Numbered from the stretch's first letter, positions 31,335 to 41,797 are shown. The stretch is 64,000 nt of DNA from Sulfuriferula sp. AH1 (GCF_002162035.1 NZ_CP021138.1:558001-622000); one strand, 5' to 3'. Translations and numbers: made by a program. Notes: generated from the sequence alone by a model not told the origin.

Positions 31335-32159
31335 ATGGCCATTCAAGCCACGTCTGAAGAACAGCTGCGATTGAAAAAGCGTGCACGGCAACGTCTGTTG
31401 GGTGCAGCGACTTTGTTAATCGGCGCCGCGATCGTCTTGCCGCTGGTGCTCGATCAGGCACCCCGTCCCTTGAATTCCGATATTGCGATCAATATGCCGG
31501 GCTTGGCGGCTGCTTCTACTCCTGCGGTTGCAGCGGCACCCGCTGTCCCGGCGGTAGCGGCCGCAATTTCGGTTCCGGCGGTTAATTCCGGGACAGACAA
31601 GTCCGAATCGGCAACGAAAGCGGACACAGCCCAGACATCTGCCGACCCCGCGCCTGCCGATGCCGCGCAGCAGAAACAGATCGCCGAAGCCAAACAGACA
31701 CAGCAACAGGAAGCACAGCGCAAAGCTGACGAAGCCAACGTGGCTTTGGCGGCGGAAAAAGCCAAACAGGCGCAGCAAGTGCAACTGGCGCACGATAAGG
31801 AAATGGCACGCCAGTCTGCACTCGCCGCAGAAAAAGCCCAGCAGGCAGCGAAAGCCAAGCAGGCAGCGGCAATCCCGCCCGCATCCCAACCAGTTCCCGC
31901 CAAGAGCAATCTTCATACGGATGCGCCTGCCAGCCACTACGTTGTGCAATTGGGCGCGTTCAGCAGCGCCGACAATGTACGGCAGCTTCGCGAGCGCTTG
32001 AATGCGGTGGGAGTGACCACATATACAGAAAACCTGCCGAGCGGCGCGACACGGGTGAGGGCCGGTCCCTTTGCCGAACGCGGGCAGGCCGACAAGGTGC
32101 TGGCCAGGATCAATGCTGCGGGTGTGCAGGCACAAATCGTGCCGCTGGCGCACAAATAG
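31335..32159 (+). CDS. SPOR-domain protein (DedD-like)
   Basis: This 274-residue envelope protein has a short cytoplasmic N-terminus, one transmembrane helix (about 24-45) and an Ala/Pro/Gln/Lys-rich linker with heptad-like stretches. The C-terminal SPOR domain (about 197-272) begins YVVQLGAFSSADNVRQLRE. SPOR domains bind denuded septal peptidoglycan. The position between folC and cvpA is that of dedD in gammaproteobacteria, so a role in cell division is likely. Confidence 0.88.
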   Translation: MAIQATSEEQLRLKKRARQRLLGAATLLIGAAIVLPLVLDQAPRPLNSDIAINMPGLAAASTPAVAAAPAVPAVAAAISVPAVNSGTDKSESATKADTAQTSADPAPADAAQQKQIAEAKQTQQQEAQRKADEANVALAAEKAKQAQQVQLAHDKEMARQSALAAEKAQQAAKAKQAAAIPPASQPVPAKSNLHTDAPASHYVVQLGAFSSADNVRQLRERLNAVGVTTYTENLPSGATRVRAGPFAERGQADKVLARINAAGVQAQIVPLAHK

Positions 32160-32168
32160 AGCGAAATC

Positions 32169-32657
32169 GTGACCGGTTTCGATTTCGTGGTGTCAGGTAT
32201 CGTGGGATTGTCGATGCTACTCGGCATTATGCGTGGTGGCGTCAAGGAAATATTATCGCTGGCTGCCTGGGTAGTGGCCTTCATCATGGCCAAAACCTTT
32301 GCCGATGCAGCGGCAGGCTGGATGCCTGCGATGATCAGCAATCCGGCGTTGCGCTATCTTGGCGGGTTCATTCTGGTGTTCGTCATTGTCATGGCAGTGG
32401 CGATGTTATTGAGCCTGTTATTGGCAGAATCGCTCAAGGCAGCTGGCCTGGGCGTCATGGACAGACTGCTGGGGCTGGTATTCGGCGCAGCAAGAGGCAT
32501 GGTAATCGTGCTTACGCTGGTGCTGCTGGCGGGTTTGACCGCATTGCCGAAAACCGGGTTGTGGCAGCACGCACTGTTCGCGCCTTCTTTGGTCAAGTTG
32601 GCAGTCATGGTTAAGCCGTGGTTGCCTGATAGTTTGGTTCAACACATACAATTTTAG
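32169..32657 (+). CDS. cvpA: CvpA family membrane protein
   Basis: This 162-residue membrane protein has four hydrophobic helices and the family start FDFVVSGIVGLSMLLGIMRG. CvpA is named for a requirement in colicin V production, and its conserved location beside purF is seen here (9 bases away). It starts at GTG 32169. The precise biochemical function of the family is not established. Confidence 0.92.
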   Translation: MTGFDFVVSGIVGLSMLLGIMRGGVKEILSLAAWVVAFIMAKTFADAAAGWMPAMISNPALRYLGGFILVFVIVMAVAMLLSLLLAESLKAAGLGVMDRLLGLVFGAARGMVIVLTLVLLAGLTALPKTGLWQHALFAPSLVKLAVMVKPWLPDSLVQHIQF

Positions 32658-32666
32658 GGTCTTCCT

Positions 32667-34187
32667 ATGTGCGGCATAATCGGCATCGTTTCTCATACTC
32701 CCGTCAACCAGTTGCTCTACGATGGTCTGCTGGTATTGCAGCATCGCGGACAGGATGCTGCAGGGATAGTCACCGCAGAGGGTAACGTGTTCCATATGCA
32801 TAAGGCCAACGGCTTGGTGCGCGACGTGTTCCGTACCCGCGATATGCGCAATCTGCTGGGTAATTCCGGCATCGGCCATGTACGCTATCCTACCGCAGGC
32901 AATGCCGCTTCAAGTGCCGAAGCACAGCCGTTCTATGTGAATTCGCCTTACGGCGTCGTGCTGGCGCATAACGGCAATCTGACCAATACCGATCAGCTCA
33001 AGGAAGATTTGTTCCGGCTGGATTTGCGCCACGTCAACACCAGTTCCGATTCCGAAGTGCTGCTGAATGTGCTGGCGCATGAACTGGTTGAAGTCGGCAA
33101 TACCGACCGCCTCAGCGTTGACCGCATCTTCAAGGCTGTGAGCGGCGTGCATCGCCGTTGTCGCGGCGCCTATGCCGTGGTGGCGATGATTGCCGGGCAT
33201 GGCTTGCTGGCGTTCCGTGATCCCTATGGTATCCGCCCATTGATTATCGGCAGCCGTCAGACCGAAATGGGCACCGAATACATGGTAGCGTCCGAAAGCG
33301 TGGCGATCGATGCGCTCGATTTCAAGGTGCTGCGCGACGTGGCGCCTGGCGAAGCCATTTATATCGATGCCTTTGGCAAGCTGCACAGCCAGCAATGTGC
33401 GGACAATCCGCAATATTTCCCCTGCATCTTCGAATACGTCTATCTGGCGCGCCCGGATTCCGTGATAGACGGTGTTTCGGTCTACGAGACCCGGCTGCGC
33501 ATGGGCGAGCAACTGGCAGAAAAGATACGCAAGCAATGGGCGCATCTGCGCATTGATGTGGTGATCCCGATCCCCGATACCAGCCGCCCCAGCGCGCTGC
33601 AATTAGCCAACGCTTTGGGACTGTCTTACCGCGAAGGTTTCATCAAGAATCGTTATATCGGCCGCACTTTCATCATGCCCGGCCAAGCGATGCGCAAGAA
33701 GTCGGTACGCCAGAAACTCAATGCGATCGGCATGGAATTCAAAGACAAGAACGTCCTGCTGGTCGATGACTCCATCGTGCGCGGCACGACCAGCCGCGAG
33801 ATCGTGCAAATGGCACGGGATGCCGGCGCCAACAAGGTGTTCTTCGCATCGGCTGCGCCGCCGGTGCGGTTTCCTAACGTGTATGGCATCGACATGCCTA
33901 CGCGCCAGGAATTGCTCGCCACCGGACGCACCGATGAAGAGATCGCGCGCGAGATCGGTGCGGATGCGCTGGTATACCAGGATATCGATGCCCTGATCGA
34001 GGCGGTGCGGGAGATCAACCCCGCCCTGCAGCACTTCGATACCTCGTGTTTCAATGGCAAATACGTAACCGGCGATATTACTGCGGAGTACCTCGATCTG
34101 ATCGAATCCATGCGCTGCGGTTCGGATAAGGGCAGTCAAAGCCCGGACACCTTGCAGCTGGACCTGAATCTGGCTCGGGGCAACTAG
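32667..34187 (+). CDS. purF: Amidophosphoribosyltransferase
   Basis: This 506-residue enzyme commits PRPP to purine synthesis. The N-terminal nucleophile C2 ([10 protein letters not shown]) of the glutaminase domain and the PRPP-binding loop [17 protein letters not shown] of the phosphoribosyltransferase domain are intact. The segment [15 protein letters not shown] is also typical. It is followed by a probable terminator before metZ. Confidence 0.98.
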   Translation: MCGIIGIVSHTPVNQLLYDGLLVLQHRGQDAAGIVTAEGNVFHMHKANGLVRDVFRTRDMRNLLGNSGIGHVRYPTAGNAASSAEAQPFYVNSPYGVVLAHNGNLTNTDQLKEDLFRLDLRHVNTSSDSEVLLNVLAHELVEVGNTDRLSVDRIFKAVSGVHRRCRGAYAVVAMIAGHGLLAFRDPYGIRPLIIGSRQTEMGTEYMVASESVAIDALDFKVLRDVAPGEAIYIDAFGKLHSQQCADNPQYFPCIFEYVYLARPDSVIDGVSVYETRLRMGEQLAEKIRKQWAHLRIDVVIPIPDTSRPSALQLANALGLSYREGFIKNRYIGRTFIMPGQAMRKKSVRQKLNAIGMEFKDKNVLLVDDSIVRGTTSREIVQMARDAGANKVFFASAAPPVRFPNVYGIDMPTRQELLATGRTDEEIAREIGADALVYQDIDALIEAVREINPALQHFDTSCFNGKYVTGDITAEYLDLIESMRCGSDKGSQSPDTLQLDLNLARGN

Positions 34188-34292
34188 GAGTCTGCTGAAC
34201 TGATTGACGGATAACGAGCCAGCAGTTTAATATGATTACGCGCCGATTTGAAACAGCTTGCGGGCGCATTACAAATACTGCTAAAGCGGCAT

Positions 34293-34330
34293 AACCCGTT
34301 TTGGCTGGCATGGTCGAAGCGGGTTTTTTA
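34293..34330 (+). terminator. Possible rho-independent terminator after purF
   Basis: AACCCG (34293-34298) pairs with CGGGTT (34320-34325) around a 21-nt loop, followed by a T-run (TTTTT). It lies in the 156-base gap between purF and metZ. The large loop makes it weaker than a classic terminator. It could also reduce read-through into metZ rather than stop it. Confidence 0.45.
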
Positions 34331-34343
34331 TTAGGAGCAGAAA

Positions 34344-35522
34344 ATGGATAATGAAGATTACGACATAGAAACCCTGGCGGTACGCGCCGGCATCAGCCGC
34401 AGCCAGTTCAATGAGCACAGTGAAGCACTGTACCTGACCTCCAGCTTTGTGTTCAACAATGCGGCCGAAGCCGAGGCGCGATTCCGCGGCGACCAGCCGG
34501 GCAATATTTACGCGCGCTTTACCAATCCTACCGTCACCATGTTCGAGCAGCGGCTCGCCGCGCTGGAAGGCGCCGAGCGTTGTGTCGCCACCGCTTCCGG
34601 CATGTCCGCCATCCTGGCGACGGTAATGGGCTTGCTGTCGGCAGGTGATCATATCATCGCTTCGCGCTCCATCTTCGGTTCGACGGTACAGCTGTTCAAT
34701 AACATCATCGGGCGTTTTGGCGTGGAGACGACCTTCGTGTCGCCGACCGATATCGGCGAATGGCAGGCAGCGCTGCGTCCCAACACCAAGCTGTTCTTTG
34801 TCGAATCGCCGTCCAATCCGTTAACCGAGGTGAGCGACATCAGCGCGCTAGCGGCGCTGGCGCAGCAGTCCGGCGCCAGGCTGGCGGTCGATAACTGTTT
34901 CTGCTCGCCGGCGCTGCAGCGGCCATTGGCGCTGGACGCGGATATCGTGATCCATTCCGCGACCAAGTATCTGGACGGACAAGGACGCGTACTCGGCGGC
35001 GCAGTGCTGGGCAATCATCAGTTGCTGGAAGGTGTGTACGGCTTCTTGCGCACAGCCGGCCCTACCTTGAGTGCGTTTAACGCCTGGATATTCCTGAAAG
35101 GACTGGAGACGCTGAAATTGCGCATGGATGCGCATTCGGCATCGGCGTTGATGCTGGCGCAATGGCTGGAAGCGCATCCGCAGGTCGAGCGCGTGTATTA
35201 CCCCGGTCTGCCGTCCCATCCGCAGCACGAACTGGCGATGCGCCAGCAGCGTACAGGCGGCGGTATCGTCGCCTTCGAAGTCAGGGGCGGCAAGGATGCG
35301 GCATGGCGAGTGGTGGACAGCACCCGCATGATTTCCATCACCGCCAATCTTGGCGATGCCAAAACCACGATCACGCACCCGAGCACGACGACGCATAGCC
35401 GTCTGACTGCAGAGCAGCGCGCCAGTGCAGGTATACGCGACGGCCTGCTGAGGGTGGCGGTGGGTTTGGAATCCATCCGCGATATTCAGAACGATCTGGC
35501 GCGAGGACTCGATGCGCTATAA
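34344..35522 (+). CDS. metZ: O-succinylhomoserine sulfhydrylase
   Basis: This 392-residue Cys/Met-metabolism PLP enzyme is assigned to MetZ, which makes homocysteine from O-succinylhomoserine and sulfide. The PLP lysine is in VIHSATKYLDGQGRVLGG. Other family blocks are NIYARFTNPTV and ATASGMSAILA. The purF-metZ order is common in beta- and gammaproteobacteria. O-acetylhomoserine specificity cannot be excluded from sequence alone. Its end overlaps the next gene by 11 bases. Confidence 0.93.
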   Translation: MDNEDYDIETLAVRAGISRSQFNEHSEALYLTSSFVFNNAAEAEARFRGDQPGNIYARFTNPTVTMFEQRLAALEGAERCVATASGMSAILATVMGLLSAGDHIIASRSIFGSTVQLFNNIIGRFGVETTFVSPTDIGEWQAALRPNTKLFFVESPSNPLTEVSDISALAALAQQSGARLAVDNCFCSPALQRPLALDADIVIHSATKYLDGQGRVLGGAVLGNHQLLEGVYGFLRTAGPTLSAFNAWIFLKGLETLKLRMDAHSASALMLAQWLEAHPQVERVYYPGLPSHPQHELAMRQQRTGGGIVAFEVRGGKDAAWRVVDSTRMISITANLGDAKTTITHPSTTTHSRLTAEQRASAGIRDGLLRVAVGLESIRDIQNDLARGLDAL

Positions 35523-36195
35523 AAATTTGGGTCGGGGATTGGCCGGGTTGTGCGCATCGATATGCGCTGTATCGGCATGGGCAGCAGCAGCGACCATGTC
35601 GGAACTGAACTATCAGGACGCCGATCCGGGTACGGCCGCATATCGTACGCGGATACTGGTGACCCCGGATTATTTGCGCATGGATACGGGTAACGATAAC
35701 GGCGATTTCGTACTGCTCGATCGCGCCAGCGGCGAGTTGCTGAACGTGATTCGCAGCGAACAGCGCGCGTACCGCTATGAGAGCAAAATAGTACGGCTGA
35801 GCAAGCCGCAGCCCTGGAAAATTACGCAAACGGTCAAGCAGTTGGCGCCGACTACCCGGCGCTTTGCCTGGGCGGTGAATGGCAAGACCTGCGGGCAAGT
35901 AACCGCCGCGGCAACCTTGCTGCCGGATACGGTCAAGGCCTTGCAGCAATACTGGAAGGCGCTGGCGCCGAGTCAGGCGCAAACCTGGCAGCGCACACCG
36001 CCGGAAATGCGCGATGAATGCGATCTGGCGCGTTATGTACTGGATATCCCGCGCTTGTTTCAGTATGGCTTGCCGCTGGAGGATATCGCCAGTGACGGAC
36101 GCACCCGTCGCTATGAATCCAACCGGCAGCTACCGATGCAGGCGGATTTGTTTGTCGTGCCCAAATCCTATCAGACAGTCAGGCTGGCGAACTGA
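35512..36195 (+). CDS. Exported protein of unknown function
   Basis: This 227-residue protein has an N-terminal signal peptide (about 1-26, LAGLCASICAVSAWAAA). The mature part looks like a beta-rich periplasmic domain (YRTRILVTPDYLRMDTG, DFVLLDRASGELLNVI) with two cysteines (KTCGQ, DECDLAR) that could pair. I do not recognise a family. It overlaps metZ by 11 bases and converges on lpxH with a 25-base overlap. Confidence 0.75.
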   Translation: MRYKNLGRGLAGLCASICAVSAWAAAATMSELNYQDADPGTAAYRTRILVTPDYLRMDTGNDNGDFVLLDRASGELLNVIRSEQRAYRYESKIVRLSKPQPWKITQTVKQLAPTTRRFAWAVNGKTCGQVTAAATLLPDTVKALQQYWKALAPSQAQTWQRTPPEMRDECDLARYVLDIPRLFQYGLPLEDIASDGRTRRYESNRQLPMQADLFVVPKSYQTVRLAN

Positions 36196-36914
36196 CAAGT
36201 GTGCGCATCGCAGCGCAAATAGCCGCCGTTGTCATACCAGTCAGGCAGTACCCAGCGCTGGCAAGCGCGACCGTCGAGGCTGACGGTGTGTTGCGCCGAC
36301 CGGTGTGTATGGCCATGGATAAGGCGCGGATAATGATGCTGGCGCAATATCTCACGCACCGCGTCGTCGTTGACGTCCATGATCTCGGTGGACTTTTCCT
36401 GTTTATCTGATTCGCTTTGCGCACGTGCCTGTTGTGCCATGCTGATGCGGGCTGCCAGCGGTTGGGCGAGGAACTGGTTTTGCCAGTTCGGATCGTGCAC
36501 CTGCGTGCGAAAAGCCAGATATTTCACGTCATCGGTACACAGTGTGTCGCCGTGCATCAGCAAGGTAGGGGTACCGTACAGATTAACCAGAGCTGGGTCG
36601 GCAAGCAGGGTCGCATGGCAGGCGCTGGCGAAACGTTCCGCGATCAGGAAATCGCGGTTGCCGTGCATGAAATACACGTTTACTCCGCTGTCGGCCAATT
36701 GGCGCAGTTCCCGGCATACCTGCTGATTGAGCGGGGCATCCAGCGTGTCGTCGCCCAGCCAGTATTCAAACAGGTCGCCCAGAATATACAGCGCATCGGC
36801 ATGAATCGCGGTCTGTTGCAGGAAATCGAAAAACAGCCGGCTGATTGCAGGCCGGCTGTCGCTCAGATGCAAATCCGAGATGAACAGGCTGTGTGCGCTG
36901 TCTTTGACCGACAC
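36171..36914 (-). CDS. lpxH: UDP-2,3-diacylglucosamine diphosphatase
   Basis: This 247-residue calcineurin-type metallophosphoesterase hydrolyses UDP-2,3-diacylglucosamine to lipid X in lipid A synthesis. The metal-binding motifs are in order: FISDLHLSD, LGDLFEYWLGDD, FMHGNRDFLI and IHGHTHRS. Together with the length these identify LpxH. It lies immediately downstream of ppiB on the minus strand (2-base gap), an arrangement seen in many proteobacteria. Confidence 0.95.
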   Translation of the reverse strand: MSVKDSAHSLFISDLHLSDSRPAISRLFFDFLQQTAIHADALYILGDLFEYWLGDDTLDAPLNQQVCRELRQLADSGVNVYFMHGNRDFLIAERFASACHATLLADPALVNLYGTPTLLMHGDTLCTDDVKYLAFRTQVHDPNWQNQFLAQPLAARISMAQQARAQSESDKQEKSTEIMDVNDDAVREILRQHHYPRLIHGHTHRSAQHTVSLDGRACQRWVLPDWYDNGGYLRCDAHTCQFASLTV

Positions 36915-36916
36915 TG

Positions 36917-37408
36917 TTACACCACCTCGGCACGTTCGATGACGACGTCTTCGACAGGCACGTCCTGATGTCCCGCCTTGTTGCCGGTTTTTACTTTCTT
37001 GATCTTGTCGACCACATCCATGCCTTCAACGACTTTGCCGAATACGCAGTAGCCGAAGCCTTGCGAAGTAGGCGCGCTGAAATTGAGGAAGCTGTTGTTC
37101 TTCACGTTGATGAAGAACTGCGACGAAGCGGAATGCGGATCGGGTGTGCGTGCCATGGCGACGGTGTAGTTGTCGTTGGTGAGACCGTTCGCTGCCTCGT
37201 TCTCGATTTGCGCGTTGGTTGGTTTCTGTTTCATGCCAGGTTCGAAACCGCCGCCCTGGATCATGAATCCGTCGATGACGCGGTGGAAAACGGTGTTGTC
37301 ATAAAAACCGCTGTTCACGTATTCGAGAAAATTGGCGACCGTTTTTGGTGCCTTTTCTGCGTTGAGTTCCAGAGTGATGACGCCGAAGTTGGTGTGAAGT
37401 TTGACCAT
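36917..37408 (-). CDS. ppiB: Peptidyl-prolyl cis-trans isomerase, cyclophilin type
   Basis: This 163-residue cyclophilin has no signal peptide, so it is a cytoplasmic PpiB-type folding catalyst. Visible active-site blocks are [35 protein letters not shown] and [16 protein letters not shown]. It precedes lpxH by two bases and follows the L,D-transpeptidase gene on the same strand. Confidence 0.96.
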   Translation of the reverse strand: MVKLHTNFGVITLELNAEKAPKTVANFLEYVNSGFYDNTVFHRVIDGFMIQGGGFEPGMKQKPTNAQIENEAANGLTNDNYTVAMARTPDPHSASSQFFINVKNNSFLNFSAPTSQGFGYCVFGKVVEGMDVVDKIKKVKTGNKAGHQDVPVEDVVIERAEVV

Positions 37409-37441
37409 GATATGTAATCCCGTGTGGTTGAAAAAGAAAGG

Positions 37442-38671
37442 TTAAGCGCCGTTTTCGGCAACGATTTTCCAGATGCCGTTATGTTGCACCCAGTACTGCC
37501 GCTTGTGCGTGACATTGCTGAGGTTGTTGCTGCGGTAGCTCTGATCGAAGCTGACCATGTACATGTGTTTCTGCCCCGGATATTCGAATATGCTGACTTT
37601 CGACAAATCGACCTTGATCCAGGTTTTGGTCTGATTGACGCGTCGCTTGCCTGCGGCCCATTCATTCAGTCTGGTGCCATTGGCGGTAAAATCGGCAGCG
37701 TAATGGCGCAAGTATAACGCGGTATTGCGGCTTTCCCAGTCGCGGCGCCAGGCCTCGACCTGACGCATCAGTGCATCCTTGTCTGGCTCTGCAGTCTGCG
37801 GCTGTACCCATTTGATGTGGCCGGTGATCACCACCGGCGTCACGCCTGGCGTCAGGTATTTGCCGAGTTCGTTCAAATCGTTGTTGGTTAGCACCACGCA
37901 ACCGTCGCTGGCCTTGGGCGGGCGGCTGTAAGTGCTGCTGACCGTGCCGTGCAGCCAGATGCCATGACCCAGATTGCCCTGTTTTTCATCCCAGTCATTG
38001 GGGAAATTGAGCGGGAACGCAAAGCTTCCGTACAAGTCGGGCAGCTTGCTGCCTTCCAGTTTCTGGGTGATGTAGTACACGCCGAGCGGCGTCCGCCCGT
38101 CACCTTCACGGGTTTTGTCGATGCCGTTTTTGCCGATGGTGACATAAAAATCGGCAACGTTGTTCAGCCTGCCATCCTGATTCTGGAAAACATACAAGCG
38201 CGACTTTGACGTGTCAACGACGATGGCTGCCGGAATGCTGGCGTCGAGCTGCAGCAATTGCTCCGGAATCATGCCGACGATCGGGCGATCGATATAGCTG
38301 TTCAGGCGTGCGCGTGCTTCGTCACGCAGATCATTGAGCTTGGCGGCAGGTGCATTGACATTGCCTATGGTAGTCAACGGCTGGGCGCGTGCCAGCAACA
38401 GATCGCCGTAGATGAGTTGAGCCAGATGGAAATCCGGATGCAGATGAAGCAGGTTCTCGATCTGCCGGAGTGCAACGTCCAGACGGTTCTGCTGGATGGA
38501 CAGTAGCGTCTGCGCCAGCAGGGAGTCGGTATAGTTTCTCGGTGAAACCACCATGGACCGGGTATGGGAGTCAAACGGCATCCCCGCCATGGCCAGTTTT
38601 TCATCGGCTTGCGTCGTTGCGGCACTTACACTGCAAAGCAGGAGCATGGCGACGGTGTATTTACCTAACAT
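37442..38671 (-). CDS. L,D-transpeptidase (YkuD) with C-terminal NTF2-like domain
   Basis: This 409-residue exported protein begins with a signal peptide (about 1-22, LLLCSVSAATTQA). A helical segment at about 60-130 resembles TPR-like repeats. The YkuD catalytic domain (about 140-275) ends with the SDGCVVL motif carrying the nucleophilic Cys and an upstream GIWLHGTV histidine. A C-terminal NTF2/SnoaL-like domain (about 300-409) follows. It probably crosslinks peptidoglycan or attaches proteins to it. Its last domain matches that of the TPR protein encoded just upstream. Confidence 0.88.
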   Translation of the reverse strand: MLGKYTVAMLLLCSVSAATTQADEKLAMAGMPFDSHTRSMVVSPRNYTDSLLAQTLLSIQQNRLDVALRQIENLLHLHPDFHLAQLIYGDLLLARAQPLTTIGNVNAPAAKLNDLRDEARARLNSYIDRPIVGMIPEQLLQLDASIPAAIVVDTSKSRLYVFQNQDGRLNNVADFYVTIGKNGIDKTREGDGRTPLGVYYITQKLEGSKLPDLYGSFAFPLNFPNDWDEKQGNLGHGIWLHGTVSSTYSRPPKASDGCVVLTNNDLNELGKYLTPGVTPVVITGHIKWVQPQTAEPDKDALMRQVEAWRRDWESRNTALYLRHYAADFTANGTRLNEWAAGKRRVNQTKTWIKVDLSKVSIFEYPGQKHMYMVSFDQSYRSNNLSNVTHKRQYWVQHNGIWKIVAENGA

Positions 38672-38689
38672 GGCTGATACAGCAACGAA

Positions 38690-39670
38690 TTAACGTGACC
38701 GCTCCTCGGTAATCAGCCATTTTCCACCAGACTTGGTAAGTTCCAGTATCTTGTGCGCGGTCGTGCTCAGGCGATCGGAGCGATAGCTCTGTTTGAAGGT
38801 CACCGTAGCATGATTGCTGTCATCGCTGGCTACACTGATATCGGATAATGCCACTTCGATCTTCTTCGGCGCGGTGATGCGTTGCCGGCGCGTATTCTCC
38901 CAGCTGCTGCGCGATTCGCCCTTGGGCGGCTTGAATTTTGGTGAGTAGGCTGCCAGATACGCATCCACATTTCTGCTGGCCCATGCATGGGCCCAGGCCT
39001 GTACTGCCTCTTTTGCGCCGCTGTTGTCGACTGGCGCCGGTGTGGGGTCTGATGGCGCCGGCCTGGCTTCGACCGGTTTGGCAACAGCTACGACGGCAGC
39101 CGGTTTGACCTTGCTGTTGTTGTTGTCGCTGACTCGGGCGATCGTCGGCGCCCTGCGTCCGCTGAATAATTCCTTGATAAGCGAGAGCTTGGTTTGCGCA
39201 GAAGCGTTGTTGTTATCCAGTTGCAGCGCTTTATCGTAAGCGATGGAGGCCATTTTGGCGTAAATGTCACCCAGATTCTCATGGGCAGTGGCATAGCTAG
39301 GATGGGTGTGAATCGCCATTTCCAGCGCGTTTTTCGCCTTTTCGTACTGACCCTGTGCGGCATACAGCACAGCCAGGTTATTGTACGGTTCCGGCAGTTC
39401 CGGGAAATCTTCGGTCAGGCCGGTAAATACCTTGATGGCTTCGGCGTTCTTGTTCTGTTCGGTGAGTATCAGGCCTTTAAGGAAACGGGCTTGAGCGTCC
39501 TGCGGATTTTTGCTGATGTAAGTATTGACCCGGTCAAGGGCGGGAGCATATTGACCTTGTTTGAATAAGTTATTGATTTCTTGAAATTCCGTGTTCGGAG
39601 CAGCATAAGCCAGAGCCGCGTAACCGGTGACGACAGCGAATAACAGCGCAAAAAGGGGAGTTCGTTTCAT
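38690..39670 (-). CDS. Exported TPR protein with C-terminal NTF2-like domain
   Basis: This 326-residue protein has a signal peptide (about 1-23, ending AALAYA) and several TPR repeats at about 28-165 (for example PEPYNNLAVLYAAQGQYEKA). A Pro/Ala linker follows, then a C-terminal NTF2-like domain (about 215-326; WAHAWASRNVDAYLAAYS, FKQSYRSDRLSTTAHK). The same C-terminal domain ends the adjacent L,D-transpeptidase, which starts 18 bases downstream. The two probably act together in the periplasm; this is an inference from shared domain and operon. Confidence 0.85.
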   Translation of the reverse strand: MKRTPLFALLFAVVTGYAALAYAAPNTEFQEINNLFKQGQYAPALDRVNTYISKNPQDAQARFLKGLILTEQNKNAEAIKVFTGLTEDFPELPEPYNNLAVLYAAQGQYEKAKNALEMAIHTHPSYATAHENLGDIYAKMASIAYDKALQLDNNNASAQTKLSLIKELFSGRRAPTIARVSDNNNSKVKPAAVVAVAKPVEARPAPSDPTPAPVDNSGAKEAVQAWAHAWASRNVDAYLAAYSPKFKPPKGESRSSWENTRRQRITAPKKIEVALSDISVASDDSNHATVTFKQSYRSDRLSTTAHKILELTKSGGKWLITEERSR

Positions 39671-39762
39671 TATGATATACTCGACCGACCACTAATCAGG
39701 GGGTTCAATTCTAGCAAGAACTCGCGCTGATTCAAAATATTACCTTTTATTTTTGATCGATT

Positions 39763-41130
39763 ATGCTCACAATTTATAATTCATTAGGGCGTGAAAAACA
39801 GCCATTCGTAGCAATTACTCCGGGACGGGTTCGTTTGTATGTTTGCGGCATGACCGTTTACGATTATTGCCATCTTGGGCATGGCCGCGTCATGGTCGTG
39901 TTCGACATGATCACGCGCTGGCTGCGGGCTTCCGGCTATGAGGTTGATTATGTACGCAATATTACCGATATCGACGACAAGATCATCAAACGCGCAGCGG
40001 AGAATAACGAGCCTGTCAGTGCGTTGACCCAGCGCTTTATCACCGCCATGAACGAAGATGCGGCCGCGCTGGGCGTATTGCCGCCTACCCATGAGCCGCG
40101 TGCCACCGATTTCGTCAAGCAGATGCAGGCCATGATCGCCGTGCTGATCGAACGCGGCCTGGCTTATCCGGCGCCCAACGGCGACGTGTATTACGCCGTG
40201 CATGAGTTTGCCGGCTACGGCAAACTGTCGGGCAAATCGCTGGATGAGTTAAGGGCGGGCGAGCGGGTCGAGATCGACCAGAACAAGCGCGATCCGCTGG
40301 ATTTCGTGTTGTGGAAAGCCGCCAAGCCGGGCGAGCCGTCGTGGGAATCGCCGTGGGGTCTCGGGCGGCCGGGCTGGCATATCGAATGTTCGGCGATGGG
40401 CGAGCATTATTTGTCCGAGCATTTCGACATCCATGGCGGCGGTCAGGATCTGCAATTCCCTCATCACGAAAACGAGATCGCCCAGTCCGAAGGCGCGCAT
40501 GGCTGCACGCTGGCGAATTACTGGATACATAACGGCTTTGTGCGCGTGGACAATGAAAAGATGTCCAAATCGCTGGGCAACTTTTTTACCATCCGCGAAG
40601 TGTTGACCCGGTACGATGCGGAAACGCTGCGCTTTTTCATCGTGCGCGCGCAATATCGCAGTCCGCTGAATTATTCCGATCACCATCTGGATGATGCCAA
40701 ACAGGCATTGAACCGGCTCTACACCGCATTGCGCGACGTGCCCGCCGCAGAGGTCGAGATCGAGTGGCAGTCCCCGTATGCCGCACGCTTCAAGGCCGCG
40801 ATGGACGACGACTTCAATACCCCGGAAGCAATTGCCGTGCTGTTCGATCTCGCCACTGAAACCAACAAGAGTAAGTCGGCGCAGACTGCCGGTTTGCTCA
40901 AGGCGCTGGGCGGCGTGCTCGGCTTGCTGCAGAACGACCCTGCCGCCCATTTGCAGGCCCTGACCAGCAGCACCTACAGCGCCGAACAGATCGAGCAGCT
41001 CATTGCCGACCGCGCCGCAGCACGCAAGGCGAAGAACTTTGCCGAGGGCGACCGTATCCGCCAGCAGTTGCTGGATGCTGGCATCGTGTTGGAAGACAGC
41101 GCGCAGGGCACCATCTGGCGGCGCGATTAA
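39763..41130 (+). CDS. cysS: Cysteinyl-tRNA synthetase
   Basis: This 455-residue class I aminoacyl-tRNA synthetase carries the HIGH-type motif CHLGHGRV and the KMSKS motif [10 protein letters not shown]. Zinc ligands are C28 ([10 protein letters not shown]), the Cys in WHIECSAM and the following His residues (FPHHENE). It is transcribed divergently from the TPR gene, with a 92-base AT-rich intergenic region that must hold both promoters. Confidence 0.98.
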   Translation: MLTIYNSLGREKQPFVAITPGRVRLYVCGMTVYDYCHLGHGRVMVVFDMITRWLRASGYEVDYVRNITDIDDKIIKRAAENNEPVSALTQRFITAMNEDAAALGVLPPTHEPRATDFVKQMQAMIAVLIERGLAYPAPNGDVYYAVHEFAGYGKLSGKSLDELRAGERVEIDQNKRDPLDFVLWKAAKPGEPSWESPWGLGRPGWHIECSAMGEHYLSEHFDIHGGGQDLQFPHHENEIAQSEGAHGCTLANYWIHNGFVRVDNEKMSKSLGNFFTIREVLTRYDAETLRFFIVRAQYRSPLNYSDHHLDDAKQALNRLYTALRDVPAAEVEIEWQSPYAARFKAAMDDDFNTPEAIAVLFDLATETNKSKSAQTAGLLKALGGVLGLLQNDPAAHLQALTSSTYSAEQIEQLIADRAAARKAKNFAEGDRIRQQLLDAGIVLEDSAQGTIWRRD

Positions 41131-41148
41131 GGACAGGGTGAATATCCA

Positions 41149-41793
41149 GTGATGTCGCAATTGCATCTTACCGAGCAGATCAAGTTTCTGGTTGGCCTTT
41201 TCGCCATCCTCAACCCGCTGGGCGCCATCCCGATTTTTCTGAGCATGGCGGCCGACCGGCGCTCGCAGGAAATGCATCGCACCGCCGCCAAGACTGCGGT
41301 CGCAGTGACCGTCATCCTGATTCTGGCGTTATGGGCGGGTGACAGCCTGCTCGGTTTCTTCGGTATCGGCATCCCCGCGTTCCGCATCGCCGGCGGCTTG
41401 CTGGTGCTGATGATCGCCGTGGCGATGTTTCACGCCAAAGTCAGCCCGGCGCGGCATACTGATGCCGAGGAGCTCGAAGCCGAATCCAAGGTCGATATCT
41501 CCGTCGTGCCGCTGGCGATCCCGCTGCTGGCCGGCCCCGGCGCGATCAGTCTGGTCATCGTCGATGCGCATCAGGCCGCGGGCCTGCTCGACAAGCTGTT
41601 TTTCAGCCTGTCGATCACCCTGATCGGCGCGGTGGTGTGGCTGGTGCTGCGTCTGGCCGAGCCTATCGGCGAATATCTGGGCACCGCCGGGCTGAATATC
41701 GCCACCCGTGTCATGGGGCTGATCCTCGCCGCAATGGCGGTGCAATTCATGGTCGACGGCCTGGTAGTGCTGCTGCCCGGCCTGGCCCATTGA
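41149..41793 (+). CDS. MarC family membrane protein
   Basis: This 214-residue integral membrane protein has six hydrophobic helices. The family signature FAILNPLGAIPIFLSMAADR lies in helix 1 and VPLAIPLLAGPGAISLVIV in the middle. MarC/YhgN family members were once linked to multiple antibiotic resistance, but no function is proven. It starts at GTG 41149 or ATG 41152, shortly after cysS, and is followed after 4 bases by an RNA methyltransferase gene. Confidence 0.92.
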   Translation: MMSQLHLTEQIKFLVGLFAILNPLGAIPIFLSMAADRRSQEMHRTAAKTAVAVTVILILALWAGDSLLGFFGIGIPAFRIAGGLLVLMIAVAMFHAKVSPARHTDAEELEAESKVDISVVPLAIPLLAGPGAISLVIVDAHQAAGLLDKLFFSLSITLIGAVVWLVLRLAEPIGEYLGTAGLNIATRVMGLILAAMAVQFMVDGLVVLLPGLAH

Positions 41794-41797
41794 GCTT

